In this document: piece by piece, positions 1 to 9,144 of the stretch | How positions within the stretch are numbered: the stretch's first letter is position 1 | Layout: each line of letters opens with the position of its first letter | NCBI GenBank assembly: GCA_964410965.1 | Contig: CAYPIY010000008.1 | Span: 186,001 to 250,000, forward strand | Length of the DNA: 64,000 bases | Direction of reading: 5' to 3' | Origin: JBBIRG01 sp964410965 | Lineage (GTDB): Bacteria; CLD3; SB21; JBBIRG01 | Notes under the pieces: generated by a model | Databases searched by the model: none | What the model was told of the DNA's origin: nothing | Seen by the model: the letters and a program-made list of their open reading frames with translations, nothing else | Translations under genes and position numbers: made by a program

Positions 1-2
1 GA

Positions 3-812
3 TTGCAGGTCGGAACCAAATACGAAGAGGTGAAAGTCGAGGGACTGGACCTTTTGATCGCTCTTGATATTTCGTCCTCCATGAACGCTCAGGATATCCG
101 GCCCAGCCGGCTGGAAAAAGCCCGTCACGGCATCATCAACCTTATGAACCGTCTTTCCGGAGACCGTATTGCCCTGATCCTTTTTTCCGGCGAGGCTTTT
201 ATTCAGTGTCCCCTGACTACCGATTACGGAGCAATCCGGCTCTTTCTTGAATCCCTGAAACCCGACGTGACGACATCCGTTGGAACAGATTTCAACAGCC
301 TCATCGACATCATCCCGGACGTGTTTTCGTACCAGGACCAACAGACGGCCGGGAACGAGGCGAGCCGGGCGATGGTCATTTTTTCCGATGGCGAAGATCA
401 TAATCCGGACACCGGCAGGAAAATCGATGCGCTGGAAAACATAACGATATTCACCGTCGGCACTGGAACATCTCAGCCGACTCCCGTCCCCGTCTATAAT
501 GAAAACGGACAACTCACGGATTACAAGCGTTACAGGGGAAACGCGGTAACCACCTCCCTGAACGAAACGATACTGAGGAAAATGGCTGAAAAGACCGGAG
601 GCACCTATTATCCCTCCACACTCGGCGAATCCGAAATCGGGGAAATTGCGGAATCGCTTTCAAAAATGAAAAAAACCGAAACCATCCGGTACCGCTATAC
701 GGAATTTGAGGAACGTTTTCAGTTTCTTCTCCTGCCGGCCATACTTTTTCTGGGGCTCGAAACCTTCCTCACTGCCCGCAAACACCGGACACCTAAAATA
801 TTCAACGCATGA
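3..812 (+). CDS. Bat-type VWA-domain membrane protein (5' partial)
   Basis: The reading frame is open to the left edge, so the true start lies outside the window and the visible part is the last 269 residues or so. It contains a von Willebrand A domain with the MIDAS signature DISSS about 20 residues in, a conserved TTDY further on, and a hydrophobic C-terminal helix (roughly the last 30 residues) that would anchor it in the inner membrane. Proteins of this kind (BatA/BatB, 'Bacteroides aerotolerance') occur in pairs and usually sit beside a MoxR ATPase; their exact role in stress tolerance or complex assembly is poorly defined. It overlaps the next VWA gene by ATGA, so the two are translationally coupled. 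Which of the two is BatA and which BatB cannot be settled from this fragment. Confidence 0.85.
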   Translation: MQVGTKYEEVKVEGLDLLIALDISSSMNAQDIRPSRLEKARHGIINLMNRLSGDRIALILFSGEAFIQCPLTTDYGAIRLFLESLKPDVTTSVGTDFNSLIDIIPDVFSYQDQQTAGNEASRAMVIFSDGEDHNPDTGRKIDALENITIFTVGTGTSQPTPVPVYNENGQLTDYKRYRGNAVTTSLNETILRKMAEKTGGTYYPSTLGESEIGEIAESLSKMKKTETIRYRYTEFEERFQFLLLPAILFLGLETFLTARKHRTPKIFNA

Positions 813-1792
813 GTTTCGAATTCGCTCATATTTACCTTCTGGGAGCACTGCTGATCCTTCCTCTGCTTTGGCGGTTCAGGAAAAAGGAACAGCCGGCCGT
901 TCAGCATTCGATGGCGGGAATATTGGCCGAAATGCCTTTATCCTGGCGCGTACGGCTGCTCCCCTGCCTGAACTGGCTTAAATGGATCGCCCTGGGGCTG
1001 ATGATTGCAGCGATGGCTCGTCCCCGGATCAAAAACGTGACGGAAAAAGTCACCACCGAGGGGATTGACATTATCCTCGCGATGGACATATCGCGCAGCA
1101 TGCTGATCGAGGACATGAGCAAGCAGAACCGGCTTGAATCGGCAAAAGCCGTCGCCGAGCAATTCGTGAGAAACCGCAAGTCCGACCGGATCGGACTGGT
1201 GCTCTTCGCAGGAAAAAGCTTTACCCAGTGTCCGCTGACCACGGACTACCCGATGGTGATTGACTTTATCCGGAAAACAAGGATCGGCATGATTGAAGAC
1301 GGCACGGCGATCGGCATGGGCATAGTCAACAGCCTCAACCGGCTGCGGAACAGCGAAGCCAGAAGCCGGATCATCATCCTCCTGACCGACGGACAGAACA
1401 ACCGGGGCGAAATCGACCCGGTCACCGCGGCCCAGATCGCCCAGGCCCTTGGCATCCGCATTTACACCATCGGCGCCGGCAAGGACGGCATCGCCCGGAT
1501 ACCGGTCGACGATCCTTTTTTCGGCCGTCAGTATGTACCCGCCGAAGTTAAAATCGACGAGCCCACGCTTAGGTCCATCGCCTCGATCACGGGAGGGCAG
1601 TTTTTCCGCGCCTCCACGATGGAAAGGCTTGAGGAGGCCTATCAGGATATTGACCGCCTGGAAAAAACCAAAATTGAAGTCACCACCTACCTGCGGTACC
1701 TGGAACTTTATCCGTGGTTCCTGTTCCCGGCCCTTGCCCTCCTGATCGTGCACGGAATTCTCGGTAAAACCCTATTCCATCATATTCCATGA
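809..1792 (+). CDS. BatA-like VWA-domain membrane protein
   Basis: A complete 327-residue protein. Two N-terminal hydrophobic segments (about residues 8-24 and 53-71) are followed by a VWA domain with MIDAS motif DISRS at 93-97 and a C-terminal membrane segment (about 300-320). The arrangement TM-TM-VWA-TM is that of BatA/BatB proteins, and the segment before the last helix (KTKIEVTTYLRY) resembles BatA. The VWA domain probably binds a metal and a protein partner on the periplasmic or cytoplasmic side; the partner is unknown. The start ATG overlaps the stop of the upstream VWA gene and its own stop overlaps tilS, so it belongs to the same operon. The MoxR ATPase usually linked to such genes is not adjacent here; one is encoded at 38804-39796. 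Confidence 0.88.
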   Translation: MSFEFAHIYLLGALLILPLLWRFRKKEQPAVQHSMAGILAEMPLSWRVRLLPCLNWLKWIALGLMIAAMARPRIKNVTEKVTTEGIDIILAMDISRSMLIEDMSKQNRLESAKAVAEQFVRNRKSDRIGLVLFAGKSFTQCPLTTDYPMVIDFIRKTRIGMIEDGTAIGMGIVNSLNRLRNSEARSRIIILLTDGQNNRGEIDPVTAAQIAQALGIRIYTIGAGKDGIARIPVDDPFFGRQYVPAEVKIDEPTLRSIASITGGQFFRASTMERLEEAYQDIDRLEKTKIEVTTYLRYLELYPWFLFPALALLIVHGILGKTLFHHIP

Positions 1793-3219
1793 CGAAACAT
1801 CCCCTTGAAAAACAGCTGCTCGCGCACTGCCAGCAGAAAAAATTTTTCCGCCAAGGCGACAGGGTTCTGCTCGCTGTATCCGGAGGCATGGATTCCTGCG
1901 TTCTGTTTCACCTGTTCATGAACATCATCGACGATCTGAGCATCAGTATCGGTGCCGCCCATGTCAACCACGGCCTGCGCGACAAACAGAGCGATTCAGA
2001 CGAGATGTTCGTCGAGTCCATGGCGCACGGCCATTCGGTGCGGTTTCACAAGACCCGCCTCGACGTCAAAGCCAGGGCACTGCGTGAAAAGCGCTCGCTC
2101 GAGGAGGCCGCCCGTCTTGCACGGTATGAATTCCTTGAATCCGTGGCCGCCCAGCATGACTACAAAAAAATCTGCACCGGCCACCACATGGACGACCAGG
2201 CGGAAACGGTATTGAGCCGTGTCCTTAAAGGATCCGGATGGGACGGCCTGTCAGGCATCCGTGAAACCCGGGAGGGATTTGTCCGTCCCCTCCTTCGGTT
2301 CAGCAAGGCCGACATCGAAAGATACGCGGCCGACAGGAATATCCTGTACATCGTCGATAATAGCAACGACGATCTGCGGTTTTACCGGAATAAAATCCGC
2401 CACAAGCTGTTGCCGCTTCTTCAGTCTGAATTTGACCCCCAGGTCGTGCGTCATCTGCACCAGCTGTCGGTGATCGCACAGGAAACCGAAGCTTTTTTCA
2501 CGGCCCAGACCCCTGCATGGCTTGCCGGGCTCTCGCGGCAGGAGGGACAAAAAATTATTCTTGAAATTAAACCCTTTAACCATTACCTTTTAATTCAACG
2601 AAAAATGATATTATCGTTGATACTAAAAAAATTGTGTGAAAATGACCCCGAAACCAAGCCCACCTATCATGATTTTCAGTCCATGCTTCAGTTAGCCGAA
2701 ACTTCCCAGTCCGGGAAACGTTATATCCTAGGGCCGGTGGAATGCGCCCGGGAACACGATCAGCTTGTTTTCAGGATAGCCGGTCCTGCCGTGAATGAAT
2801 CGTTTGATATCCCTGTTGTCATCGGCGAAACCCGGCGGCTGGAGTTTCCTCAAATCCTTTTTTCTTCCCGGCCGATGGAATCTCCGGGCGGTCTGGATCT
2901 CGGAAAGAACCCTTCGGTCGAATACATTGACGAGAATAAAATCAAAGGACAGCTGTACCTGAGGAATTGGCTGAACGGAGACACTTTTCACCCGATCGGC
3001 ATGAACGATTCAAAAAAAATAAGCGACTTTTTTACCGACCAGAAAATCCCGCTGTCCGCAAGAAATCGCATCCCGATTCTGGTGGAACGATTTTCCGGCA
3101 GGGAGAGGATCGTATGGATATGCGGATACCGACTCGATAACCGCTTTAAAATTGATTCCAACACACAACGCATCATCAAACTGGAGTGCCACGGCTATGA
3201 AACCAACCCTCAGGATTGA
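1789..3219 (+). CDS. tilS: tRNA(Ile)-lysidine synthase TilS
   Basis: A 476-residue protein. TilS adds lysine to C34 of the CAU-anticodon tRNA-Ile in the cytoplasm using ATP, switching it from methionine to isoleucine identity and AUA decoding; it is normally essential. The N-type ATP pyrophosphatase PP-loop SGGMDS is at residues 31-36, followed by the family motifs HVNHGLR and HHMDDQAET. The length and a C-terminal extension of about 150 residues match long-form TilS. The ATG overlaps the preceding stop (ATGA). The order tilS-hpt-ftsH is one of the more widely conserved bacterial gene orders and supports all three assignments. Confidence 0.96.
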   Translation: MTKHPLEKQLLAHCQQKKFFRQGDRVLLAVSGGMDSCVLFHLFMNIIDDLSISIGAAHVNHGLRDKQSDSDEMFVESMAHGHSVRFHKTRLDVKARALREKRSLEEAARLARYEFLESVAAQHDYKKICTGHHMDDQAETVLSRVLKGSGWDGLSGIRETREGFVRPLLRFSKADIERYAADRNILYIVDNSNDDLRFYRNKIRHKLLPLLQSEFDPQVVRHLHQLSVIAQETEAFFTAQTPAWLAGLSRQEGQKIILEIKPFNHYLLIQRKMILSLILKKLCENDPETKPTYHDFQSMLQLAETSQSGKRYILGPVECAREHDQLVFRIAGPAVNESFDIPVVIGETRRLEFPQILFSSRPMESPGGLDLGKNPSVEYIDENKIKGQLYLRNWLNGDTFHPIGMNDSKKISDFFTDQKIPLSARNRIPILVERFSGRERIVWICGYRLDNRFKIDSNTQRIIKLECHGYETNPQD

Positions 3220-3742
3220 CCAACACGATTTTAGCATCCTGATTTCCGAACAGGAAATTCAGCAGGCCGTTTCGCGCCTGGGAAAACAGATTTCTGAAGA
3301 CTACCGTGGCCGCCAGCCCATTCTAACAGGCGTTCTGAACGGCTCCATCCTGTTTATCGCCGATCTTGTGCGTTCGGTAAGCGTTTATGACTCGGAAATC
3401 GATTTTCTTAAAATCGGCAGTTACGGAGATCACATGATCTCCAGCGGAACCATCACGCTCGATAAGGACGTCAGCGCGAAAATAGAGGGACGCCATGTGA
3501 TTGTCATCGAAGACATCGTGGATTCGGGCCTGTCGGTAACCTTCATCCGGAACCATCTGCTGTATAAGCGTCCCGCGTCCCTTGAATTCGCCACGCTGTT
3601 GCTGAAAAAGGAAAAAGCCAAGGTCGGATTTCCCATTAAGTACGTCGGCTTCGAGATCGGCAATGATTTTGTGATCGGTTACGGGCTGGATTATCAGCAG
3701 CAGTACCGGAACCTTCGCGATATTTATGTAACCCATAATTAA
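3197..3742 (+). CDS. hpt: hypoxanthine phosphoribosyltransferase
   Basis: A type I phosphoribosyltransferase of 181 residues for purine salvage: hypoxanthine (and probably guanine) plus PRPP gives IMP or GMP in the cytoplasm. The PRPP-binding loop EDIVDSG is at about residues 105-111 and the hinge region GVLNGSILFIADLVR precedes it, both typical of Hpt. I chose the ATG at 3197 because it has a GGAG ribosome-binding site at 3183-3186 and gives the normal family length; an in-frame ATG at 3152 would add 15 unlikely residues lying inside tilS. It overlaps tilS by 23 bases and is followed by ftsH after nine bases, so it is clearly within the operon. Confidence 0.95.
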   Translation: MKPTLRIDQHDFSILISEQEIQQAVSRLGKQISEDYRGRQPILTGVLNGSILFIADLVRSVSVYDSEIDFLKIGSYGDHMISSGTITLDKDVSAKIEGRHVIVIEDIVDSGLSVTFIRNHLLYKRPASLEFATLLLKKEKAKVGFPIKYVGFEIGNDFVIGYGLDYQQQYRNLRDIYVTHN

Positions 3743-3751
3743 GGAACCACA

Positions 3752-5746
3752 TTGAATCCAGGGACTTCATCACGGATGGACCAAAAGGAATCCCCGAAAA
3801 AACAGGATAAAAAAAATCCTGCTAAAAAAAGCAAGCCTTCCCCTCCGGCAGGCCCGAACTACAAGAATTCGGCGAGCACATTTTTGATCTGGCTTGCGGT
3901 TTTCGCGGGTTTCTTTTTTCTATATCACTTGTTTTCCATGAACAACGGGCAGTACGCCGAAATCAGTTTTTCAGAATACCTGGATTTGCTGGGCAAGGAT
4001 AAAATCAACCAAGTCAACCTTTCCGAGAACGAACTGACGGCGACCCTGAAGGAAGAAATCACGATCAACGCGGACGGCAAGCCGGCAAAATTCTACCAGA
4101 TCAAAACCAACATTCCCTTCATCGATTCCAAGATGGTTGAGGACTGGAGGGCCAGGGGGATCGGCATCCAATTCACCAAGAAAGGAACGGATCTTTCAAC
4201 GTTCCTGATTCAGATGCTTCCGTGGATTATCGCGATCGGTATTTTTATTTTCATTCTGCGCCGGATGCAGGGAGGTTCAGGAGGAAAAAATATTTTCTCA
4301 TTCGGGAAAAGCCGAGCCCGGCTGACAACGGACAAAGAATCCCGGGTCACGTTCGCGGATGTCGCCGGCTGCAATGAGGCGAAAGAAGAGCTCCAGGAAA
4401 TCGTCGAATTTCTGAAAGACCCGAACCGGTTCACCAAACTGGGCGGACGCATCCCCAAAGGGGCGATTTTGCTGGGTCCTCCGGGAACCGGCAAAACCCT
4501 TCTCGCGCGTGCGATCGCCGGCGAGGCGGGCGTGCCGTTTTTTTCGATCAGCGGCGCGGATTTTGTCGAGATGTTTGTCGGCGTAGGCGCGGCGCGTGTC
4601 CGCGACCTTTTCGACCAGGCGAAGAAAAACCATCCCTGCATCATATTCATCGATGAAATCGACGCGGTCGGCCGGTCCAGGGGCGCGGGTCTCGGAGGCG
4701 GACATGACGAACGCGAACAGACGCTGAACCAGCTGCTTGTGGAAATGGACGGATTCAGCGCAAACGACGGCATCATTGTTGTCGCCGCCACCAACCGGCC
4801 CGACATTCTGGACACCGCACTGATGCGCCCCGGACGCTTTGACCGCCAGGTGGTCGTGGATCAGCCCGATGTCAAAGGCCGCGAGGAAATTCTTAAAATA
4901 CACACCCGTAAAGCTCCCCTCGCCGATGACGTCAATCTCGAAAAAATCGCCAAGGGAACTCCGGGGCTCTCCGGGGCCGACCTTGAAAACCTCGTCAACG
5001 AGGCATCGTTGCTGGCCGCCCGAAGAAATTCCGACAAAGTCGGTTACATCGATTTTGAAAACGCCAAAGACAAAGTCATGATGGGTGTGGAGCGAAAAAG
5101 CCTGGTCATCTCTGAGAAAGAAAAACGAATGGTCGCATATCACGAAGGCGGTCACGCACTGGTCGCCAAACTGATCCCCGAATCCGATCCCGTGCATAAA
5201 GTCACGATCATTCCGAGAGGACGGGCGCTCGGCCTCACGCATTACCTTCCCACCGACGACCGGCACATGTACTCACGCAGCTATATCCAGACGACACTCG
5301 TGCACCTGCTGGGCGGACGGGCTGCTGAAAAGATCATATTCGGGGACTTCACCACCGGCGCCGGAAACGACATCGACCGCGCGACGACCGTTGCCCGTAA
5401 AATGGTCTGCGAATGGGGCATGAGCGACAAAATCGGACCCGTCTCGTTCGGAAAAAAAGACGAGGAGGTTTTCCTCGGACGGGAAATCGCTACGTCTCAG
5501 AATTACAGCGAACAAACCTCCGTCATGATCGATGAGGAAATCAAACGCATCGTATGGGAAGCCGAAAAAAGGGCCGTTCAGCTTCTGACCGATCACATCA
5601 ACCTGCTCCACGCTATTGCGAAACTTCTGATCGAAAAAGAAACCATCGACGGAGACGATCTTGAGCATATTGTAAAAACACATCTGAATCCTGAACCCTC
5701 GGATATTCAGCCCGCCGAACAACAAATCATAACCAATGCTGTTTAA
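3752..5746 (+). CDS. ftsH: ATP-dependent zinc metalloprotease FtsH
   Basis: A membrane-bound AAA protease of about 664 residues that degrades misfolded membrane proteins and regulatory proteins. Visible in order: a lysine/proline-rich cytoplasmic N-terminus, a membrane segment (about 43-62), a periplasmic domain, a second membrane segment (about 150-170), an AAA domain with Walker A GPPGTGKT at 242-249 and Walker B FIDEID, the second region of homology, and the zinc site HEGGH at 464-468. The start is either TTG at 3752, which has AAGGA at 3741-3745 five to six bases upstream, or the in-frame ATG at 3776, which has a weaker AGGGA. I prefer the TTG for its spacing, but the difference is eight residues only. 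Confidence 0.97.
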   Translation: MNPGTSSRMDQKESPKKQDKKNPAKKSKPSPPAGPNYKNSASTFLIWLAVFAGFFFLYHLFSMNNGQYAEISFSEYLDLLGKDKINQVNLSENELTATLKEEITINADGKPAKFYQIKTNIPFIDSKMVEDWRARGIGIQFTKKGTDLSTFLIQMLPWIIAIGIFIFILRRMQGGSGGKNIFSFGKSRARLTTDKESRVTFADVAGCNEAKEELQEIVEFLKDPNRFTKLGGRIPKGAILLGPPGTGKTLLARAIAGEAGVPFFSISGADFVEMFVGVGAARVRDLFDQAKKNHPCIIFIDEIDAVGRSRGAGLGGGHDEREQTLNQLLVEMDGFSANDGIIVVAATNRPDILDTALMRPGRFDRQVVVDQPDVKGREEILKIHTRKAPLADDVNLEKIAKGTPGLSGADLENLVNEASLLAARRNSDKVGYIDFENAKDKVMMGVERKSLVISEKEKRMVAYHEGGHALVAKLIPESDPVHKVTIIPRGRALGLTHYLPTDDRHMYSRSYIQTTLVHLLGGRAAEKIIFGDFTTGAGNDIDRATTVARKMVCEWGMSDKIGPVSFGKKDEEVFLGREIATSQNYSEQTSVMIDEEIKRIVWEAEKRAVQLLTDHINLLHAIAKLLIEKETIDGDDLEHIVKTHLNPEPSDIQPAEQQIITNAV

Positions 5747-5749
5747 GCC

Positions 5750-7432
5750 ATGAATTCATTTTACCGCTTTCTGTCGGGCGAAGTTCCCGGTGGTTTTGTC
5801 ATTTTCCTTCTCATCGTTTTCGCGGTCAGTTTTATCGGATGGTATCTGCATCGCTATTCGACCGTTATCAATAAAAACTATTTAAAGAAATTGGTATTCG
5901 GGTTGCTCTTTTTTATCACGTTTTCATGGATTCTCCTTCGCGCCGCCAGGCCTCCGAAAGAAGAACCCGTTCAGATCGGGATCTGGCCGCTCGAATTCGT
6001 GTCGACTCCGGGAACAACTGATTCCTCCGGCACCGGCCACTGGGGATTCGGCTGGGCCCTGGCTGAAATGGCTTCCTATCAGGCCGCACTGCAGACGCCG
6101 TCGCATATCTCTTTTCTCCGCCCCGACTGGATGCTTAAATCCCTTGACTCCTCGGACCGCTATCAGTTCAGTATGAATACCGGAAACCTCTTGTCGTGGT
6201 CAAAACTGATCCAGCTTGAATATGTCGCCGGCGGACATTACCGCCTCATTGAAAACCATTACGACGGTGAAATAGTGTTCTATGAAGTTCAATCGCAAAA
6301 ACCCGTCAAAGTAATTCCCCTTTCAGTGCCCGTTAAGTCAGGCTTGACGGAACTCCGGCCGGTCGCGGAAGAGTTGATCCGTTATGTATTTGATGAAGTC
6401 GGACTTTCTTACAAACCTGAAACGGCGGACTGGGGATTATACGGCTCCCCGGGGCTTTATGATTACTCGGCCGGAAGATATCTCCATGCGTTTGACCGCA
6501 CGGCGGAGTCGCTTCCGGTTTTCTTAAAGGCGTTACGAACCGACAGCGCTTCGGCGCTCAACTGGTATGGCGCGGGCCTGGCTTACGGAGAACTGATGCT
6601 CCGAACGAAAGATGAGCAGACACGGCGCAACAATCAGCTCCGCTGCGAATATCATTTGAAAAAATCCGGTCAGCTGAACGAAAATTTTGAACCGGCCTAT
6701 ATCGCGCTGGCAAAATCATATTTGTTTATTGAACCGGAGCCCCGGTATTTCGACGCGGAAGCGGCTCTCCTGGCCGCGCATTCTCTGTACGACAGAGACT
6801 ATGAGATCTATTACCTCCTGAGTTTCATGCAAAAAGCGCGCTGGAGCCTGTTCGGATTCGATGACCGGGAATCCCTGCTCAAAAAGGCCATCGAGACCAA
6901 TCCCGCGGCATTTCCCGCATATATAGAACTTGGAAACAACCTTCTCGAATGGGCCCGTCCGCACGATTACAAAGCGAGGCAGGCCATGGACAATTTCATA
7001 ATCGCGAAAAAACTCCGCCCCAATAATCCATCCGCCGTCCGCGGACTGGTGACAGGCTATGATTATGTCGGATATTACGATAAGGCGCTGGAGCTTCTGA
7101 ATCAATACGGGCATGTATATACAGATCAGAGTGAGTACAATTATATCAGGGGGATCGTTCAATATCATATCGGCGCCAAGCACAAACTGAGCCGTCAACC
7201 CAGGGAAGAGGCCGCCGCCAACGCCGAAGCCGAGCTCAGCTTCAAGAAAGCCATACAGATTAAACCCCACGGCTACGCTTACCTGTATCTCGGGAAAATC
7301 TATGATATCCAGAAACGCCGCAACGACGCGATTGAAGCCTATCGCGGGGCCATGAGATATATTCCCAAGGAGGACAAATACCGTGAGGAAGCCAGAAAGA
7401 AATTAAGGGAATATTTTCCAGATGCTGAATAG
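5750..7432 (+). CDS. membrane-anchored TPR protein, function unknown
   Basis: A 560-residue protein with two N-terminal membrane segments (about residues 14-33 and 46-64). A middle domain of about 150 residues follows, and the second half is made of TPR-like helical repeats (for instance the segments around 'GAGLAYGELML', 'FPAYIELGNNLLEWARP' and 'YAYLYLGKIYDIQKRRNDAIEAY', broken here as short examples). TPR arrays bind other proteins, so it is probably a scaffold at the inner membrane facing either side. It starts three bases after ftsH and overlaps folP by 11 bases, so it is co-transcribed with them; a role with FtsH is possible but not shown. No catalytic motif was recognised. Confidence 0.8.
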   Translation: MNSFYRFLSGEVPGGFVIFLLIVFAVSFIGWYLHRYSTVINKNYLKKLVFGLLFFITFSWILLRAARPPKEEPVQIGIWPLEFVSTPGTTDSSGTGHWGFGWALAEMASYQAALQTPSHISFLRPDWMLKSLDSSDRYQFSMNTGNLLSWSKLIQLEYVAGGHYRLIENHYDGEIVFYEVQSQKPVKVIPLSVPVKSGLTELRPVAEELIRYVFDEVGLSYKPETADWGLYGSPGLYDYSAGRYLHAFDRTAESLPVFLKALRTDSASALNWYGAGLAYGELMLRTKDEQTRRNNQLRCEYHLKKSGQLNENFEPAYIALAKSYLFIEPEPRYFDAEAALLAAHSLYDRDYEIYYLLSFMQKARWSLFGFDDRESLLKKAIETNPAAFPAYIELGNNLLEWARPHDYKARQAMDNFIIAKKLRPNNPSAVRGLVTGYDYVGYYDKALELLNQYGHVYTDQSEYNYIRGIVQYHIGAKHKLSRQPREEAAANAEAELSFKKAIQIKPHGYAYLYLGKIYDIQKRRNDAIEAYRGAMRYIPKEDKYREEARKKLREYFPDAE

Positions 7433-8252
7433 ATCCGAATTTGATTTCCGGCGACTTTCGGAAGGCCGGTACATTATGGGCATCCTCAACGTGACTCCCG
7501 ATTCCTTTTCCGACGGGGGACGCTTTCTGAGCCACGACCAGGCTTACGATCAGGCCTGCCGGATGATTGAAGAGGGTGCGGACATCATTGACATCGGCGG
7601 GGAATCCACACGGCCCGGTTCCGATCCTGTTCCTGAAAACCTGGAAATGGACCGCATCCTTCCCCTGATCGGCCGGCTGGCCAAAAACACCGATATTCTG
7701 ATCTCGGCGGATACCAGCAAATCGGCTGTCGCACGGGAAGCCATCCGGGCCGGTGCCGGCATCATCAACGATATCAGCGGTCTGACGGCCGATCCCCGCA
7801 TGGTCTCCATCGCAGCCGAACTAAATGTCCCTGTGGTCATCATGCACATCCGCGGAACGCCCAAGAACATGCAGGTCAATCCCGTTTATCAGGATGCGGT
7901 CGCCGAGGTAAAAAACGAACTGCAGGAGAGAATCAGAGCGGCCCGTTCGGCCGGAATCAGGGATATCATCATCGACCCGGGATTCGGTTTCGGGAAACGG
8001 TTGGAAGACAATTTCAGGCTGCTTTATCATCTGAACGAATTTCTTTTTCCCGGCTGCCCTCTGATGGTGGGTACGTCAAGAAAGTCCTTTCTCGGAAGCA
8101 TGTTCGGCGCGCCTCCGGATGACCGGGTAGAAGGAACTCTGGTCACCAATGCTTGGGCCTGCATGAAAGGGGCGAACCTATTCAGGGTTCACGATGTCCG
8201 CGCGGTCAGCCGGGCGGTTCAGATGATCCGGACCATTCTGGAGGCGTCCTGA
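7422..8252 (+). CDS. folP: dihydropteroate synthase
   Basis: A TIM-barrel enzyme of 276 residues that joins 6-hydroxymethyl-dihydropterin diphosphate to p-aminobenzoate, making dihydropteroate in folate synthesis; it is the sulfonamide target. The N-terminal signature MGILNVTPDSFSDGG, the IDIGGESTRPG motif and the C-terminal GTSRKSF phosphate-binding segment are all intact, and the length is normal. The ATG at 7422 overlaps the end of the TPR gene. Its stop shares a base with the cdaA start. A folP-cdaA pair is a common arrangement in FCB bacteria and in some Firmicutes. Confidence 0.96.
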   Translation: MLNRSEFDFRRLSEGRYIMGILNVTPDSFSDGGRFLSHDQAYDQACRMIEEGADIIDIGGESTRPGSDPVPENLEMDRILPLIGRLAKNTDILISADTSKSAVAREAIRAGAGIINDISGLTADPRMVSIAAELNVPVVIMHIRGTPKNMQVNPVYQDAVAEVKNELQERIRAARSAGIRDIIIDPGFGFGKRLEDNFRLLYHLNEFLFPGCPLMVGTSRKSFLGSMFGAPPDDRVEGTLVTNAWACMKGANLFRVHDVRAVSRAVQMIRTILEAS

Positions 8253-9079
8253 TGCAGGATCCTTTATTTCACATTTTTTTCATCCCCGTATCGCCCCTGG
8301 ATATCATCGATATCCTGCTGGTCACATTCATCCTGTACCGCGCGTACATGATCATACAGGGCACCACGGCATCACGCATGCTGCTCGGACTCGTCCTGAT
8401 CCTCGTGATTTCCCTGATCGTACATTTATTCAGCATGGAGGGCATGACCTGGCTGGTCGATCAGATCCGAACGGTCTGGGTTATCGTGTTTGTTATCATT
8501 TTCCAGCCCGAACTCCGACGTATCCTGACCTCAATGGGACAGGGACGATTCCTGAAGGGACTGATCAAGATCGGAATCCCGCCTTATGTGGACGAAATCG
8601 TCCAGGCTTGCGAAATGCTGGCCAAAAGACGCAACGGAGCGATCATTGTGATCGCACAAACCAGCGGCCTGAAAAATATCATTGAAACCGGACTCCCGGT
8701 CCAGGCCAAGGTCAGCCATCAGCTTCTGCAGTCCATTTTTAATCCACGTTCCCCCCTCCACGACGGCGCGGTCATTATTGATAACGAACAAATTGAGGCC
8801 GCTAAATGCCTTCTTCCCCTGAGCCAGAATCCGTATATTGAATCCTCGCTTGGAACCCGTCACAGGGCGGCGGTCGGAGTTTCCGAACAAACAGACGCGA
8901 TCGCCATTGTCGTATCGGAAGAAACGGGAAAAATCTCGACCGCTCATAAGGGCAGCCTGCAAAAAAATATCCCTCCGGGGGAACTGGCCCATTTCATCGA
9001 AACCGTCATTTCAAGCGGGAAAACGCCAAAATTCATTTCACGGATGAAAAAAAAATCAAAGCAGACACAGGCGGAATAA
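8252..9079 (+). CDS. cdaA: diadenylate cyclase CdaA (c-di-AMP synthase)
   Basis: A 275-residue membrane-bound diadenylate cyclase making the second messenger c-di-AMP from two ATP, involved in potassium, osmolyte and envelope homeostasis. About three N-terminal membrane helices are followed by a DisA_N/DAC domain with the catalytic DGA at residues 171-173 and the RHR motif (GTRHRAA) with RHR at 203-205. The ATG at 8252 overlaps the folP TGA by one base (TGATG coupling); an upstream in-frame ATG at 8153 lies inside folP and would add a 33-residue hydrophilic segment foreign to the family, so I reject it. It is the last gene of the operon; no clear hairpin terminator follows. Confidence 0.94.
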   Translation: MQDPLFHIFFIPVSPLDIIDILLVTFILYRAYMIIQGTTASRMLLGLVLILVISLIVHLFSMEGMTWLVDQIRTVWVIVFVIIFQPELRRILTSMGQGRFLKGLIKIGIPPYVDEIVQACEMLAKRRNGAIIVIAQTSGLKNIIETGLPVQAKVSHQLLQSIFNPRSPLHDGAVIIDNEQIEAAKCLLPLSQNPYIESSLGTRHRAAVGVSEQTDAIAIVVSEETGKISTAHKGSLQKNIPPGELAHFIETVISSGKTPKFISRMKKKSKQTQAE

Positions 9080-9092
9080 AACAAATTTTTTC

Positions 9093-9123
9093 TTAGACCA
9101 TTCCCTGTTCGGTTTTGTATAAT
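9093..9123 (+). promoter_or_regulatory. probable sigma70-type promoter of the porU-porV unit
   Basis: TTAGAC at 9093-9098 and TATAAT at 9118-9123, preceded by TG one base upstream (an extended -10). The spacing of 19 is long; taking the -35 one base later gives 18. It lies 22 bases before the sortase start, in the 65-base gap after cdaA. This is a sequence match only. Confidence 0.45.
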
Positions 9124-9144
9124 TCAGATTGAAAGGTAACTTTA

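Noticed and set aside
938..1753. Open frame of 271 codons opposite the second VWA gene
   Set aside because: Shadow frame; the plus-strand protein has MIDAS motif, membrane segments and operon overlaps.
4298..5266. Open frame of 322 codons opposite ftsH
   Set aside because: Shadow of the AAA domain; the ftsH frame carries all motifs.
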